Positions 55,018 through 64,000 of a stretch of DNA of 64,000 bases are shown in pieces. This DNA comes from Xylophilus sp. Leaf220. Lineage in GTDB: Bacteria; Pseudomonadota; Gammaproteobacteria; Burkholderiales; Burkholderiaceae_C. The notes under the pieces were generated by a model that saw nothing but the letters and a program-made list of their open reading frames with translations, made no database searches and was not told the origin of the DNA. The position numbers and the translations under genes were made by a program. Position 1 is the stretch's first letter; each line of letters starts with the position of its first letter. The stretch spans positions 424,170-488,169 of the forward strand of contig NZ_LMKO01000001.1 in the NCBI RefSeq assembly GCF_001421705.1, written 5' to 3'.

Positions 55018-57606
55018 TCAGGCCGGCACGGTGGCGGCAGCTTCCTGGAACGACGCGATCTTGTCGAAGTTCAGGTACTGGTAGACCTCGCTGCTGTTGG
55101 CGTTGAGCACACCCATGTCGGCCATGTACTCTTCCTTGGTCGGGATCCGGCCCAGCTTGGAGCAGATGGCGGCCAGCTCGGCAGAGCCCAGGTACACGTT
55201 GGTGTTCTTGCCTAGGCGGTTCGGGAAATTGCGGGTGCTGGTCGACATCACCGTGGCACCTTCGCGCACCTGCGCCTGATTGCCCATGCACAGCGAGCAG
55301 CCGGGCATCTCGGTCCGCGCGCCGGCGGTGCCGAAGACGCCGTAGTGGCCTTCATCGCTGAGCTTCTGCGCATCCATCTTGGTCGGCGGCGCGATCCACA
55401 GCTTGACCGGCATGTCGCGCTTGCCCTCGAGCAGCTTGGAGGCTGCGCGGAAGTGGCCGATGTTGGTCATGCACGATCCGATGAACACCTCGTCGATGTG
55501 CGCGCCGGCCACGTCCGACAGCGTCTTCACGTCGTCGGGGTCGTTCGGGCAGGCGACGATCGGCTCGTGGATGTCGGCCAGGTCGATCTCGATGACCGCG
55601 GCGTACTCGGCATCGGCATCGCCTTCGAGCAGCTGCGGGTTTTTCAGCCAGGCTTCCTGGGCGGCGATCCGGCGGCCCAGGGTGCGGGCGTCGGCGTAGC
55701 CTTCGGAGATCATCCAGCGCATCAGGGTGATGTTGCTGTTGATGTACTCGATGATCGGCTCCTTGTTGAGCTTGACCGAGCAGCCGGCGGCCGAGCGCTC
55801 GGCCGAGGCGTCGGACAGTTCGAACGCCTGCTCCACCTTCAGGTTCGGCAAGCCTTCGATCTCGAGGATGCGGCCGGAGAAGATGTTCTTCTTGCCCTTC
55901 TTCTCGACCGTCAGCAGGCCGGCCTTGATCGCGTACAGCGGGATCGCGTTGACCAGGTCGCGCAGGGTCACGCCGGGCTGCATCTTCTCGCCCTTGAAGC
56001 GCACCAGCACCGATTCGGGCATGTCGAGCGGCATGACGCCGGTAGCGGCCGCGAAGGCCACCAGGCCGGAGCCGGCCGGGAAGCTGATGCCGATCGGGAA
56101 CCGGGTGTGGCTGTCGCCGCCGGTGCCGACGGTATCGGGCAGCAGGAAGCGGTTGAGCCAGCTGTGGATCACGCCGTCGCCCGGACGCAGGCTGATGCCG
56201 CCGCGGGTGCTGATGAAGTCGGGCAGCTCGTGGTGGGTCTTCACGTCGACCGGCTTGGGGTACGCCGCGGTGTGGCAGAAGGACTGCATCACCAGGTCGG
56301 CCGAGAAGCCCAGGCAGGCCAGGTCCTTCAGCTCGTCGCGGGTCATCGGGCCGGTGGTGTCCTGGCTGCCGACCGAGGTCATGCGCGGCTCGCAGTAGGT
56401 GCCCGGGCGCACGCCCTGGCCTTCGGCCAGGCCGCAGGCACGGCCGACCATCTTCTGCGCGAGCGAGAAGCCCTTGCCGCTGTCGGCCGGGTCCTGCGGC
56501 AGGCGGAACAGGGTCGATGCGGGCAGGCCGAGCGCTTCGCGCGCCTTGGCGGTCAGGCCGCGGCCGATGATCAGCGGAATGCGGCCGCCGGCGCGCACTT
56601 CGTCGAACAGTACGTCGCTCTTGACGGTGAATTCGGCGATGACCTGGCCGTCCTTCAGCGCCTTGCCTTCGTAGGGGCGCAGCTCGATCACGTCGCCCAT
56701 GTTCATCTGGTTCACGTCGAGCTCGATCGGCAGCGCGCCGGCGTCTTCCATCGTGTTGTAGAAGATCGGGGCGATCTTGTTGCCCAGCGTGACGCCGCCG
56801 AAGCGCTTGTTCGGCACGTACGGAATGTCTTCGCCGGTGAACCACAGCACCGAGTTGGTGGCCGACTTGCGGCTGGAGCCGGTGCCGACCACGTCGCCCA
56901 CGTAGGCCACCAGGTTGCCGCGGGCACGCAGGTCCTCGATGAACTTGATCGGGCCGCGCTTGCCGTCTTCCTCGGGCGTGATGCCGTCGCGCTTGTTCTT
57001 CAGCATGGCCAGCGCATGCAGCGGGATGTCGGGGCGGCTCCAGGCGTCGGGCGCGGGCGACAGGTCGTCGGTGTTGGTCTCGCCGGTCACCTTGAAGATG
57101 CTGACCGTCAGGCTCTGCGGCACTTCGGGGCGGCTGGTGAACCACTCGGCATCGGCCCAGCTCTGCAGCACCGCCTTGGCGTGCGCGTTGCCGGCGTCGG
57201 CCTTTTCCTTGACGTCGTGGAACTGGTCGAACATCAGCAGCGTCTTCTTCAGGCCTTCGGCCGCGACGGGCGCCACCTCGGCATCGTCGAGCAGGTCGAT
57301 CAGCGGGCTGATGTTGTAGCCGCCGAGCATGGTGCCCAGCAGTTGCGTCGCCTGCGCGCGGCTGATCAGCGCCGTCTTCTCGGTACCGTGGGCCACGGCC
57401 GCGAGGTAGCTGGCCTTGACCTTAGCCGCATCGTCCACGCCGGCCGGCACGCGGTGCGTCAGCAGGTCGAGCAGGCCGTCGGCATCGGTGGCGTCGGCCT
57501 GCTTGATGCGCTCGATCAGGTCGGCGGTCTGCTGTGCCGACAGGGGCAGCGGCGGGATGCCGAGCGCCGCACGCTCGGCAACATGGTCACGGTAGGCTTG
57601 CAACAT
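55018..57606 (-). CDS. acnB: Aconitate hydratase B
   Basis: 862 aa bifunctional aconitase B / 2-methylisocitrate dehydratase. N-terminal HEAT-like domain, then the swivel domain, then the [4Fe-4S] domains. Cluster cysteines lie in [11 protein letters not shown] and [10 protein letters not shown]; active-site segments [13 protein letters not shown] and [16 protein letters not shown] are intact. Gene position beside tam, which methylates trans-aconitate formed from cis-aconitate, is a functional fit. Confidence 0.96.
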   Translation of the reverse strand: MLQAYRDHVAERAALGIPPLPLSAQQTADLIERIKQADATDADGLLDLLTHRVPAGVDDAAKVKASYLAAVAHGTEKTALISRAQATQLLGTMLGGYNISPLIDLLDDAEVAPVAAEGLKKTLLMFDQFHDVKEKADAGNAHAKAVLQSWADAEWFTSRPEVPQSLTVSIFKVTGETNTDDLSPAPDAWSRPDIPLHALAMLKNKRDGITPEEDGKRGPIKFIEDLRARGNLVAYVGDVVGTGSSRKSATNSVLWFTGEDIPYVPNKRFGGVTLGNKIAPIFYNTMEDAGALPIELDVNQMNMGDVIELRPYEGKALKDGQVIAEFTVKSDVLFDEVRAGGRIPLIIGRGLTAKAREALGLPASTLFRLPQDPADSGKGFSLAQKMVGRACGLAEGQGVRPGTYCEPRMTSVGSQDTTGPMTRDELKDLACLGFSADLVMQSFCHTAAYPKPVDVKTHHELPDFISTRGGISLRPGDGVIHSWLNRFLLPDTVGTGGDSHTRFPIGISFPAGSGLVAFAAATGVMPLDMPESVLVRFKGEKMQPGVTLRDLVNAIPLYAIKAGLLTVEKKGKKNIFSGRILEIEGLPNLKVEQAFELSDASAERSAAGCSVKLNKEPIIEYINSNITLMRWMISEGYADARTLGRRIAAQEAWLKNPQLLEGDADAEYAAVIEIDLADIHEPIVACPNDPDDVKTLSDVAGAHIDEVFIGSCMTNIGHFRAASKLLEGKRDMPVKLWIAPPTKMDAQKLSDEGHYGVFGTAGARTEMPGCSLCMGNQAQVREGATVMSTSTRNFPNRLGKNTNVYLGSAELAAICSKLGRIPTKEEYMADMGVLNANSSEVYQYLNFDKIASFQEAAATVPA

Positions 57607-57675
57607 GCTGGTTTTCTCCGGGGGTTTGATTTTTGGAAGCGGGCCGCGCGCGGGCGGCCCGTCGGTGGGTTTCGC

Positions 57676-58311
57676 TTACTTGGCGGTTTCGGCGCCGTCG
57701 GTCTTGGCCGGCTCCGCCGGATCCAGCAGGCTGCGCTGCGGGCTCTTCTTCATCTCTTCGGCCATCGCGGTCTGCTGCGGGCTCTGGCACTCGTCGGCCA
57801 GGCGCTCGCCCAGCTTCTGGTTCATCAGCATCGACTTGTTGCCCAGTTGCAGCCACATCGCGCCGGCGCGCGGGTCTTCCAGGCGGATCGCGCCGGTGCG
57901 GCTGTCGACCGGGTGCATGCGGTAGCGGACCTTGGCGGTGCGCACGGTGAAGAAGCCCGGCTTGGCCGGATCGGGCGTGATCTCGACGTTGGCGCCCAGC
58001 TCGCACTTGATCTGGCCGGAGTGCACGCGCTGCGCGACGGCGAGGTCGGCCTCGGACAGGGTGACGTTGGTGTCTTCGCTGATCGGGGTGACCTCTTCCA
58101 CCGCCTTGGCGGCCGAACGGGTGATCTTCGGACGCGGCTTCGGCTTGGCCTTGGCGGCGGCGGCGTTGGCCGAAGCAGCCGGCTTGGCGGCAGGCTTGGC
58201 CGCGGCCTTGGCCGGCGCCGCGGTCTTGGGCTTGGCGTCGGCCGCCTGGGCCAGGGCGAGGCCTGGCGCCGCCAGGGCAACCAGGGTGAAAGCGATGAGG
58301 GTGTTCTTCAT
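57676..58311 (-). CDS. Exported Lys/Ala/Pro-rich protein of unknown function (211 aa)
   Basis: Signal peptide of about 22 residues (MKNTLIAFTLVALAAPGLALAQA). A low-complexity Lys/Ala/Pro stretch follows (about 25-64), then a small globular domain from about residue 80: VAQRVHSGQIKCELGANVEI, RTAKVRYRMHPVDSRTG and LADECQSPQQ, with two cysteines that could pair. It lies just upstream of acnB on the same strand, with a GC-rich hairpin in the 69-base gap. I do not recognise the function; the pattern is seen in Burkholderiales hypothetical periplasmic proteins. Confidence 0.75.
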   Translation of the reverse strand: MKNTLIAFTLVALAAPGLALAQAADAKPKTAAPAKAAAKPAAKPAASANAAAAKAKPKPRPKITRSAAKAVEEVTPISEDTNVTLSEADLAVAQRVHSGQIKCELGANVEITPDPAKPGFFTVRTAKVRYRMHPVDSRTGAIRLEDPRAGAMWLQLGNKSMLMNQKLGERLADECQSPQQTAMAEEMKKSPQRSLLDPAEPAKTDGAETAK

Positions 58312-58378
58312 GGGGGTCCGGTGTGTAGCGGGGTGGGGTGTCGGGGGTTGAAAAGGAAACGCGGCCTGAACTGAGAGA

Positions 58379-59392
58379 TCACGCCGCAGCAAATGGTTCG
58401 CCGACGAGCCAGTGGCGCACTTCGGAGGGCAATGCCGCTCCGGTGCGATGGGCACGCTCCAGCAGGTGCCAGAAATGGCGGTAGCTGGCGCGGTCGTGCA
58501 GGCTGCCCGCGAAACTGACCGGCGCCCAGTCGGCACGCTGGGCCGCCAGCAGGATCTGCGCGGCGGTGTCGACCTCGCGCGCATCGGGCGCGAACGCGTC
58601 GAGGATCGGGCGGATCTGCGCCGGATGGATGCTCCACATCCGGGTGTAGCCGAACTCTCGGGCGGCCCGCCGCGCCGCGCTGCGCAGGGCGTCGGCATCG
58701 CCGAACTCGGTCACCACGCAGTGCGACGGCACCTTGCCGGCGGCGTGTGCAGCGGAGGCGATCGCCAGCTTGGCCCGCACCACCAGCGGATGGGTGAACT
58801 GGCCCGCGGCGCCCATGCCGTCGGCCGGAATCGCCCCGGCGTGGGCCGACACGAAATCCATCAACCCGAAGCTGAGCGACTGCACCCGCGGATGGGCCGC
58901 GATGTCGAAGGCGCGGTGCACCGCGCCGGGCGATTCGATCAGCACCTGCAGCGGCAGGCCGGGAGCCCCGGCGGCATCCAGGGCGCGCGCCGCACGGTCC
59001 ACGTCGGCGACCGATTCGACCTTGGGCAGCATGGCATGCACCAGCCGGTGACCGGCGCGTCCGACGATGGCGGCCACGTCGGCGTCGAACGCCGGGTGGT
59101 GCACCGGATGCACCCGCACCGCCACGCGGGCACCGTCGGCTGCCGCGAGCGCCAGGCCGGCGACGAGGTCGGCATGCTCGGCCTCGCCGCCGACCGGCGC
59201 GCCGTCTTCGCAGTCGAGCGTCACGTCGAAGGGGCAGACGCCGAGCTCGGCGGTCATCTCGGCCTGCAGCTGCAGGCTCTTCTGCATCCGCTTCTCGACG
59301 CCGCTGTAATGGTCGCATACCGGCAGCACCACGGCGCCGGCCTGCGCACCGAGCAGCACCTGCCGGGGATGGGACGCGGGCACTGCGCTCAT
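58379..59392 (-). CDS. CitE/HpcH-like CoA-ester lyase
   Basis: 337 aa TIM-barrel lyase of the HpcH/HpaI / citrate-lyase beta family. Metal and substrate landmarks: FDVTLDCEDGAP, HAMLPKVESVADV, LQVLIESPGAVHRAFDIAA, LSFGLMDFVSAHAG, and WSIHPAQIRPILDAF near the end. Probable (S)-malyl- or citramalyl-CoA lyase activity; substrate uncertain. It overlaps the tam stop (ATGA at 59389-59392). Confidence 0.85.
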   Translation of the reverse strand: MSAVPASHPRQVLLGAQAGAVVLPVCDHYSGVEKRMQKSLQLQAEMTAELGVCPFDVTLDCEDGAPVGGEAEHADLVAGLALAAADGARVAVRVHPVHHPAFDADVAAIVGRAGHRLVHAMLPKVESVADVDRAARALDAAGAPGLPLQVLIESPGAVHRAFDIAAHPRVQSLSFGLMDFVSAHAGAIPADGMGAAGQFTHPLVVRAKLAIASAAHAAGKVPSHCVVTEFGDADALRSAARRAAREFGYTRMWSIHPAQIRPILDAFAPDAREVDTAAQILLAAQRADWAPVSFAGSLHDRASYRHFWHLLERAHRTGAALPSEVRHWLVGEPFAAA

Positions 59393-60174
59393 GCAGCGCG
59401 CTGGGCGACGAGGAACATGCGCGGGAAGGCGAGCAGACGCCGGCCGTCCGCACGCACCGGGTAGGCGGCGTCGATGCGCCGGGTGTACTCGGCCAGGTAG
59501 CCGGGACGCAGGTCCGGCGGAAGGCGGTCGACGAAAGGCTTCAGGCCGGTGCCGCTCACCCATTCGACGATGGCCTGGGCGGAGGCCATCGGATGCTGGT
59601 AGACGGTGTGCCACACGTCGACCCGCACCGCGTGCGGCGCCAGCAAGTCGTAGTAGTCGGCCAGCGGCAGGATGCCGGTGCGCAGGGCGTTCACGTCGCC
59701 GATCGAAGCGGCCCACGGCGCCATGCCGGCGGCCTCGCGCATGTGGCGGTGGGAGGGTTCGGCGCGGTTGTCGGGCATCTGCACCGCCAGCACGCCGCCG
59801 GGTGCGAGCGCCGCGAACAGCCGCGGCACCAGGGAGAGGTGATCGCCGACCCATTGCAGGGCGGCGTTCGCATAGACCAGGTCGGGCGCCTCGGCGGCCG
59901 ACGCGGGTGCCCAGGTGGCGATGTCGCCCCAGGCGAATTCGGTACCGGGCAGGCGCGCCCGGGCACTGGCCAGCATCGACTCGGAGGTGTCGATGCCCAC
60001 CACCCGGGCGGCGGGAAAGCGGCGCACCAGCAATTCGGTCGAATTGCCGGGACCGCAGCCGAGGTCGACGACACGGCGAGGCGCCTCCAACGGCACGCGC
60101 GCCAGCAGTTCGGCGGCCGGGCGGGTGCGCTCGTCCTCGAACTGCCGGTAGAGCTGGGGATTCCAGTCGCTCAT
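59389..60174 (-). CDS. tam: Trans-aconitate 2-methyltransferase
   Basis: 261 aa SAM-dependent methyltransferase. Starts MSDWNPQLYRQFEDERTRPA, has SAM motif VVDLGCGPGNSTELL (about residue 35), GIDTSESMLASAR, and FAWGDIATW; all are strongly Tam-like. It disarms trans-aconitate, an inhibitor of aconitase, and lies two genes from acnB. Confidence 0.93.
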   Translation of the reverse strand: MSDWNPQLYRQFEDERTRPAAELLARVPLEAPRRVVDLGCGPGNSTELLVRRFPAARVVGIDTSESMLASARARLPGTEFAWGDIATWAPASAAEAPDLVYANAALQWVGDHLSLVPRLFAALAPGGVLAVQMPDNRAEPSHRHMREAAGMAPWAASIGDVNALRTGILPLADYYDLLAPHAVRVDVWHTVYQHPMASAQAIVEWVSGTGLKPFVDRLPPDLRPGYLAEYTRRIDAAYPVRADGRRLLAFPRMFLVAQRAA

Positions 60175-60220
60175 GTCGGGTGGATGTTGGCGGTGCGGTG
60201 TCGAAACGAGCCGGGCCGGC

Positions 60221-61207
60221 TTACAACAGGTGCTTGACGCCGGCCTGCTCGTCTTCCAGTTCCTTGAGGGTCTTGTCGATCCGCTCCTGGCTGAAAGCGT
60301 CGATCTCCAGGCCTTCGACGATCTTGTACTTGCCGCCTTCGGTGGTGACCGGGAAGCCGAAGATCACGTCCTTCGGAATGCCGTACTCGCCGTTGGAAGG
60401 AATGCCCATCGTGACCCACTTGCCCTGCGAGCCCAGCGCCCAGTCGCGCATGTGGTCGATGGCGGCATTGGCGGCCGACGCAGCCGACGACAGGCCGCGG
60501 GCTTCGATGATCGCGGCGCCGCGCTTGCCGACGGTCGGCAGGAAGGTGTCGGCGTTCCAGACCTGGTCGTTGATCAGGTCCTTGACCGCCTTGCCGCCGG
60601 TGGTGGCGAAGCGGTAGTCGGCGTACATCGTGGGCGAGTGGTTGCCCCAGACGGTCAGCTTCTCGATGTCGCCGACCTTGGTGCCGGTCTTGGCGGCGAT
60701 CTGGCTGGCGGCGCGGTTGTGGTCCAGGCGCAGCATGGCGGTGAAGTTCTCGCGCGGCAGGCTCGGGGCGCTCTTCATCGCGATGTAGGCGTTGGTGTTG
60801 GCCGGGTTGCCTACCACCAGCACCTTGACGTTGCGGCTCGCCACCTGGTCGAGGGCCTTGCCCTGGGCGGTGAAGATCTGGGCGTTGGCGGCCAGCAGGT
60901 CGGCGCGCTCCATGCCGGGGCCGCGCGGACGGGCACCGACCAGCAGGGCGTAGTCGGCATCCTTGAAGGCGACCAGCGGGTCACCGGTGGGCACCACGCC
61001 GGCCAGCAGCGGGAATGCGCAGTCTTCCAGTTCCATGATCACGCCCTTGAGCGCCTTCTGGGCCTTCTCGTCCGGGATCTCCAGCAGTTGCAGGATGACG
61101 GGCTGGTCCTTGCCGAGCATCTCGCCGGAAGCGATGCGAAACAGTAGGGCGTAGCCGATTTGGCCTGCGGCGCCGGTGACGGCTACCCGGACGGGGGTCT
61201 TGCTCAT
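60221..61207 (-). CDS. mdh: Malate dehydrogenase
   Basis: 328 aa NAD-dependent malate dehydrogenase of the type with [21 protein letters not shown]. Catalytic His in [13 protein letters not shown], substrate arginines in [15 protein letters not shown], and [13 protein letters not shown]. Normal length for the betaproteobacterial form. Confidence 0.97.
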   Translation of the reverse strand: MSKTPVRVAVTGAAGQIGYALLFRIASGEMLGKDQPVILQLLEIPDEKAQKALKGVIMELEDCAFPLLAGVVPTGDPLVAFKDADYALLVGARPRGPGMERADLLAANAQIFTAQGKALDQVASRNVKVLVVGNPANTNAYIAMKSAPSLPRENFTAMLRLDHNRAASQIAAKTGTKVGDIEKLTVWGNHSPTMYADYRFATTGGKAVKDLINDQVWNADTFLPTVGKRGAAIIEARGLSSAASAANAAIDHMRDWALGSQGKWVTMGIPSNGEYGIPKDVIFGFPVTTEGGKYKIVEGLEIDAFSQERIDKTLKELEDEQAGVKHLL

Positions 61208-61326
61208 GAGGGAAAGCTCCTGGATGGGGGATGAAAACGGTGCCCTGCCGCCTGTGTCCGCTCACGCCTCTTCGTCGATTCCAAGATCTGTCTCGGGTGC
61301 CGCGTGGCCGGCCAGGACAACTCGCA

Positions 61327-61356
61327 AGTGTACTGCCGTTTGCGAAGACCGGTCAA
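61327..61356 (-). promoter_or_regulatory. Probable mdh promoter
   Basis: On the minus strand TTGACC (61351-61356) and TACACT (61327-61332), separated by 18 bases, about 120 bases before the mdh start. The GntR palindrome at 61368-61379 lies just upstream of the -35. Confidence 0.5.
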
Positions 61357-61357
61357 T

Positions 61358-61385
61358 TTGTCTTATGTCTTATATAAGATATGAT
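61358..61385 (+). promoter_or_regulatory. gntR promoter with a perfect 12-bp palindrome in the spacer
   Basis: TTGTCT (61358-61363) and TATGAT (61380-61385) with a 16-base spacer. The spacer holds TCTTATATAAGA (61368-61379), a perfect palindrome of the kind bound by GntR/HutC-family dimers. The predicted transcription start falls near 61391, so the in-frame ATG there would be at the very 5' end; this favours the ATG at 61460. Confidence 0.65.
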
Positions 61386-61459
61386 CCGGCATGCTGCACG
61401 GCCCCGCATCGCACCGGCGCGCCCCCACCGCGCGCAGGGCCCAGCCCATCTTTTCGCCC

Positions 61460-62251
61460 ATGCACTCCCTTTCGCCGAACGCCGATACCGCCCTGCCCGA
61501 GCCTGCGCCGCAGGCCGGCACGCCCGCGTTCAGCCCGCTCTACCAGCAGATCAAGGGCCTCATCCTGCAGCGGCTGCAGGCGGGCGACTGGAAGCCGGCG
61601 GAGGCGATCCCGAGCGAGATCGAGCTGGCCGCCCGCTTCCGGGTGAGCCAGGGCACCGTGCGCAAGGCGATCGACGAACTTGCGGCCGAGAACCTGGTGG
61701 TGCGCCGCCAGGGCAAGGGCACCTTCGTCGCCACCCATTCCGAGCGCCAGGTGCGCTACCGCTTCCTCAAGCTGGTGCCCGACCGCTCGAGCGACGGCTC
61801 GCCCGAGCCGGTGCAGGCCGACCGCAGGGTGCTCGACTGCAAGCGCATCCGCTCCTCGGCCGAGATCGCCCGCACGCTGGGGCTGAAGGCCGGCGAGCCG
61901 GTTCTGCAGGCGCGGCGCATCCTGTCCTTCTCCGGCGTTCCCACGATCTTCGAAGAACTGTGGCTGCCCGGCCAGCCGTTCAAGGGCCTGACCGCGGCGC
62001 GCATGGAAGAGCACCGCGGCCCCACCTACGCGCTGTTCGAGCTCGAATTCGGGGTGCGCATGGTGCGCGCGTCGGAGAAGCTGCGGGCGGTCGCGGCCTC
62101 GCCGGAGCAGGCGGACCTGCTGCAGGTGCCGCAGGGCAGCCCGCTGCTGAGCGTCGAGCGGCTGGCCTTCACCTACAACGACACGCCGATGGAACTGCGC
62201 CGCGGCCTGTACCGAACCGAGGGTTACCACTACCGCAACGACCTCAGTTGA
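61460..62251 (+). CDS. GntR-family (HutC type) transcriptional regulator
   Basis: 263 aa. Winged helix-turn-helix (about residues 25-95): SPLYQQIKGLILQRLQAGDW, IPSEIELAARFRVSQGTVRKAIDELAAENLV, GKGTFVATH. C-terminal UTRA ligand-binding domain: PTIFEELWLPGQPFKGLT and MELRRGLYRTEGYHYRNDLS. It lies between mdh and sdhC, facing sdhC. It probably senses an organic acid and regulates itself, and perhaps mdh and sdh; ligand unknown. It could start at 61391 instead. Confidence 0.9.
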   Translation: MHSLSPNADTALPEPAPQAGTPAFSPLYQQIKGLILQRLQAGDWKPAEAIPSEIELAARFRVSQGTVRKAIDELAAENLVVRRQGKGTFVATHSERQVRYRFLKLVPDRSSDGSPEPVQADRRVLDCKRIRSSAEIARTLGLKAGEPVLQARRILSFSGVPTIFEELWLPGQPFKGLTAARMEEHRGPTYALFELEFGVRMVRASEKLRAVAASPEQADLLQVPQGSPLLSVERLAFTYNDTPMELRRGLYRTEGYHYRNDLS

Positions 62252-62391
62252 CCCGGCCCGCACCCGGCCCCTGTCCCTGCGGAACTGTCAGATTCCGCAA
62301 GCTTAGTCTCCGGGTGTTGTGCATTGCAATAGAATTTTGGGCTGTCTGCACCTGCCGGATGACGGACCCGATACCTCCACGAAAGCCCCCC

Positions 62392-62826
62392 ATGCCAGAG
62401 CTAGCCAAGAAGCGGCCCGAGTTCCGCAATATCAATGCGTTCACCGATCTCACCACCTACCGGCTGCCGCCCGCCGGCTGGGTGTCGATCCTGCACCGCG
62501 TCAGCGGCGTGATCATGTTCGTGCTGATGCCGTTCATCATCTGGATGTTCGACTCCTCGGTCTCCTCGGAAATCTCGTTCGCCCGCTTCAAGCTGGCGTT
62601 CAACATGGGCGTGGGTTTCGTGCCGGGCTTCTTCTTCAAGCTGGTGGCACTGGCACTGATCTGGGCCTATCTGCACCACTTCATCGCCGGCATCCGCCAT
62701 CTCTGGATGGACGTCGACCACCATGCGGTGGAGAAGAAGAAGGGTGCCAGCACCGCCGTCGCCGTGCTGGTTCTGAGCATCGGCCTCACGCTGGTGTTGG
62801 GCGCCAAGCTGTTCGGCCTGTACTGA
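62392..62826 (+). CDS. sdhC: Succinate dehydrogenase cytochrome b556 subunit
   Basis: 144 aa, three membrane helices. PAGWVSILHRVSGVIMF holds the quinone-site Ser and Arg, and ALIWAYLHHFIAGIRHLWMD the heme-ligand His. ATG 62392 gives the common MPELAKKRPEFRNI start; an in-frame ATG at 62359 would add 11 residues. 140 bases separate it from gntR and should hold its promoter. Confidence 0.94.
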   Translation: MPELAKKRPEFRNINAFTDLTTYRLPPAGWVSILHRVSGVIMFVLMPFIIWMFDSSVSSEISFARFKLAFNMGVGFVPGFFFKLVALALIWAYLHHFIAGIRHLWMDVDHHAVEKKKGASTAVAVLVLSIGLTLVLGAKLFGLY

Positions 62827-62841
62827 TCTAGGAGCACAAGA

Positions 62842-63207
62842 ATGTCTGTCAACTATGGCTCCAAGCGCGTCGTCGTCGGTGCGCACTACGGTCTTCGCGA
62901 CTGGATCGCCCAGCGCGCCACCGCGATCATCATGGCCCTCTTCACCGTGGTGGTGCTGGCGCAGGTCCTGCTGACCCGCGGCCCGATCGGCTACGACCGC
63001 TGGGCGGGCATCTTCTCGGCCCAGTGGATGAAGGTGCTCACCTTCGTCGTGATCGTCGCCCTGCTCTACCACGTGTGGATCGGCATGCGCGACGTGCTGA
63101 TGGACTACGTCAAGCCCGTTGTGCTGCGCCTCGTCCTGCAAATCTTTTCCATCGCCTGGCTGGTCGGCTGTGCCGGCTGGGCCATCCAGGTGCTCTGGAG
63201 GCTCTAA
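62842..63207 (+). CDS. sdhD: Succinate dehydrogenase membrane anchor subunit
   Basis: 121 aa, three membrane helices. It starts [20 protein letters not shown], and has [17 protein letters not shown] with the conserved His/Arg/Asp/Tyr of the quinone and heme region. Good ribosome binding site TAGGAGCAC before ATG 62842. Confidence 0.95.
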   Translation: MSVNYGSKRVVVGAHYGLRDWIAQRATAIIMALFTVVVLAQVLLTRGPIGYDRWAGIFSAQWMKVLTFVVIVALLYHVWIGMRDVLMDYVKPVVLRLVLQIFSIAWLVGCAGWAIQVLWRL

Positions 63208-63211
63208 AAAA

Positions 63212-64000
63212 ATGACCTACTCCACGAAAAACATCACCAAGCGCAAGTTCGACGTCGTGATCGTCGGCGCCGGCGGCTCCGGCATGCGCGCATCGCTGCA
63301 ACTGGCGCGGGCCGGCCTCAACGTCGCGGTGCTCTCCAAGGTCTTCCCGACCCGTTCGCACACCGTGGCGGCGCAGGGCGGCGTGGGCGCCTCGCTCGGC
63401 AACATGAGCGAGGACAACTGGCATTACCACTTCTACGACACGATCAAGGGCTCCGACTGGCTCGGCGACCAGGACGCGATCGAGTTCATGTGCCGCGAAG
63501 CACCGAAGGTGGTCTACGAGCTCGAACACTTCGGCATGCCGTTCGACCGCAACCCCGACGGCACGATCTACCAGCGTCCGTTCGGCGGCCATACCGCGAA
63601 CTACGGCGAGAAGCCGGTGCAGCGCGCCTGCGCCGCGGCCGACCGTACCGGCCACGCGATGCTGCACACGCTCTACCAGAAGAACGTCGAGTCGCACACC
63701 CAGTTCTTCGTGGAGTGGATGGCCCTCGACCTGATCCGCGACGACGACGGCGACGTGGTCGGCGTGACCGCGCTCGAGATGGAAACCGGCGACCTGCACA
63801 TCCTGCAGGCCAAGACCGTGCTGCTGGCCACCGGCGGCGCGGGCCGCATCTTCCAGGCCTCGACCAACGCCTTCATCAACACCGGCGACGGCCTGGGCAT
63901 GGCGGCGCGCGCCGGCATCCCGCTGCAGGACATGGAGTTCTGGCAGTTCCACCCGACCGGCGTGGCCGGCGCCGGCGTTCTGCTGACCGAAGGCTGCCGC
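63212..64000 (+). CDS. sdhA: Succinate dehydrogenase flavoprotein subunit, N-terminal part
   Basis: The first 263 codons of an enzyme of about 600 residues; the gene runs off the window in frame. FAD motif [18 protein letters not shown] (about residue 15), covalent-FAD His50 in [17 protein letters not shown]-type spacing, and the end [18 protein letters not shown] of the substrate/FAD domain. 5 bases after sdhD. Confidence 0.95.
   Translation, partial: MTYSTKNITKRKFDVVIVGAGGSGMRASLQLARAGLNVAVLSKVFPTRSHTVAAQGGVGASLGNMSEDNWHYHFYDTIKGSDWLGDQDAIEFMCREAPKVVYELEHFGMPFDRNPDGTIYQRPFGGHTANYGEKPVQRACAAADRTGHAMLHTLYQKNVESHTQFFVEWMALDLIRDDDGDVVGVTALEMETGDLHILQAKTVLLATGGAGRIFQASTNAFINTGDGLGMAARAGIPLQDMEFWQFHPTGVAGAGVLLTEGCR

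Noticed and set aside
55345-58374. A plus-strand open frame of about 1009 codons opposite acnB
   Set aside because: Antisense shadow of acnB and the exported protein; composition (many His, Gln, Asp, Arg) is typical of reverse-phase frames.
61391-61459. Longer GntR protein starting at ATG 61391
   Set aside because: This ATG lies 5 bases after the likely -10 box and would sit at the transcript's first base; the residues added have no domain role.

Overview
The window is high-GC (roughly two-thirds or more G+C) chromosomal DNA. Gene content and order point to a betaproteobacterium of the Burkholderiales, most likely Comamonadaceae. The main reasons are the yicC / Ser-Thr kinase / PP2C / rph / rdgB / hemW order, a DHBP synthase fused to a degenerate RibA domain, the acnB-citE-tam-mdh-GntR-sdhCDA run, and a CoA-dependent aromatic catabolic cluster typical of this group. 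The genus cannot be resolved by eye. No phage, insertion sequence or CRISPR array was seen; the one tRNA is tRNA-Ser(UGA).

Layout. 0-2.7 kb: the end of a LOG-family gene, two small ORFs (one proline-rich and on the minus strand), a helical protein of unknown function, tRNA-Ser and an orphan receiver domain. 2.7-7.3 kb (minus): a GT-C type membrane glycosyltransferase behind a possible 32-residue coupled ORF, then hemW, rdgB and rph. 7.4-10.4 kb: a PP2C phosphatase and Hanks-type kinase pair, divergent from yicC. 10.5-12.1 kb: a hipBA toxin-antitoxin pair. 12.3-14.5 kb: a MetQ/NlpA-like binding protein with a flavin monooxygenase. 15.0-29.5 kb: two minus-strand operons that together resemble the aerobic 2-aminobenzoate (anthranilate)-CoA pathway: CoA ligase, LivK/H/M/G/F transporter, thioesterase, Rid protein and esterase in one; monooxygenase/reductase fusion, SDR, MarR regulator and enoyl-CoA hydratase in the other, with an acyl-CoA dehydrogenase beside them. 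29.6-35.9 kb (minus): MFS carrier, rmuC, hydroxyacid dehydrogenase, Na+/H+ antiporter and pncB. 36.1-39.3 kb: a lipoprotein gamma-glutamyltransferase, a thioesterase and a GNAT enzyme. 39.4-48.0 kb: a minor-pilin operon (pilV-W-X-Y1-E-fimT) of visibly lower GC, running directly into a RibD reductase domain that lacks its deaminase half. 48.1-54.9 kb: ribE, ribB-RibX, ribH, nusB, an aminotransferase, ybgC and tolQRA, mostly coupled by 4-base overlaps. 55-64 kb: TCA-cycle genes (acnB, a CitE-like lyase, tam, mdh, a GntR regulator and sdhCDA, the last running off the window).

Repeats. Between and at the edges of genes lie three families of structured repeats. The first is a two-hairpin element of about 44 bp with six copies. 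The second is an 86-bp element in two inverted copies; all 8 differences between them keep the predicted hairpin, and six of them form three compensatory base-pair changes. The third is a palindromic element near 14.6-14.9 kb. These repeats, the two MarR-type palindromes of the catabolic operons and the stand-alone RibD reductase domain are the most unusual things in the window.
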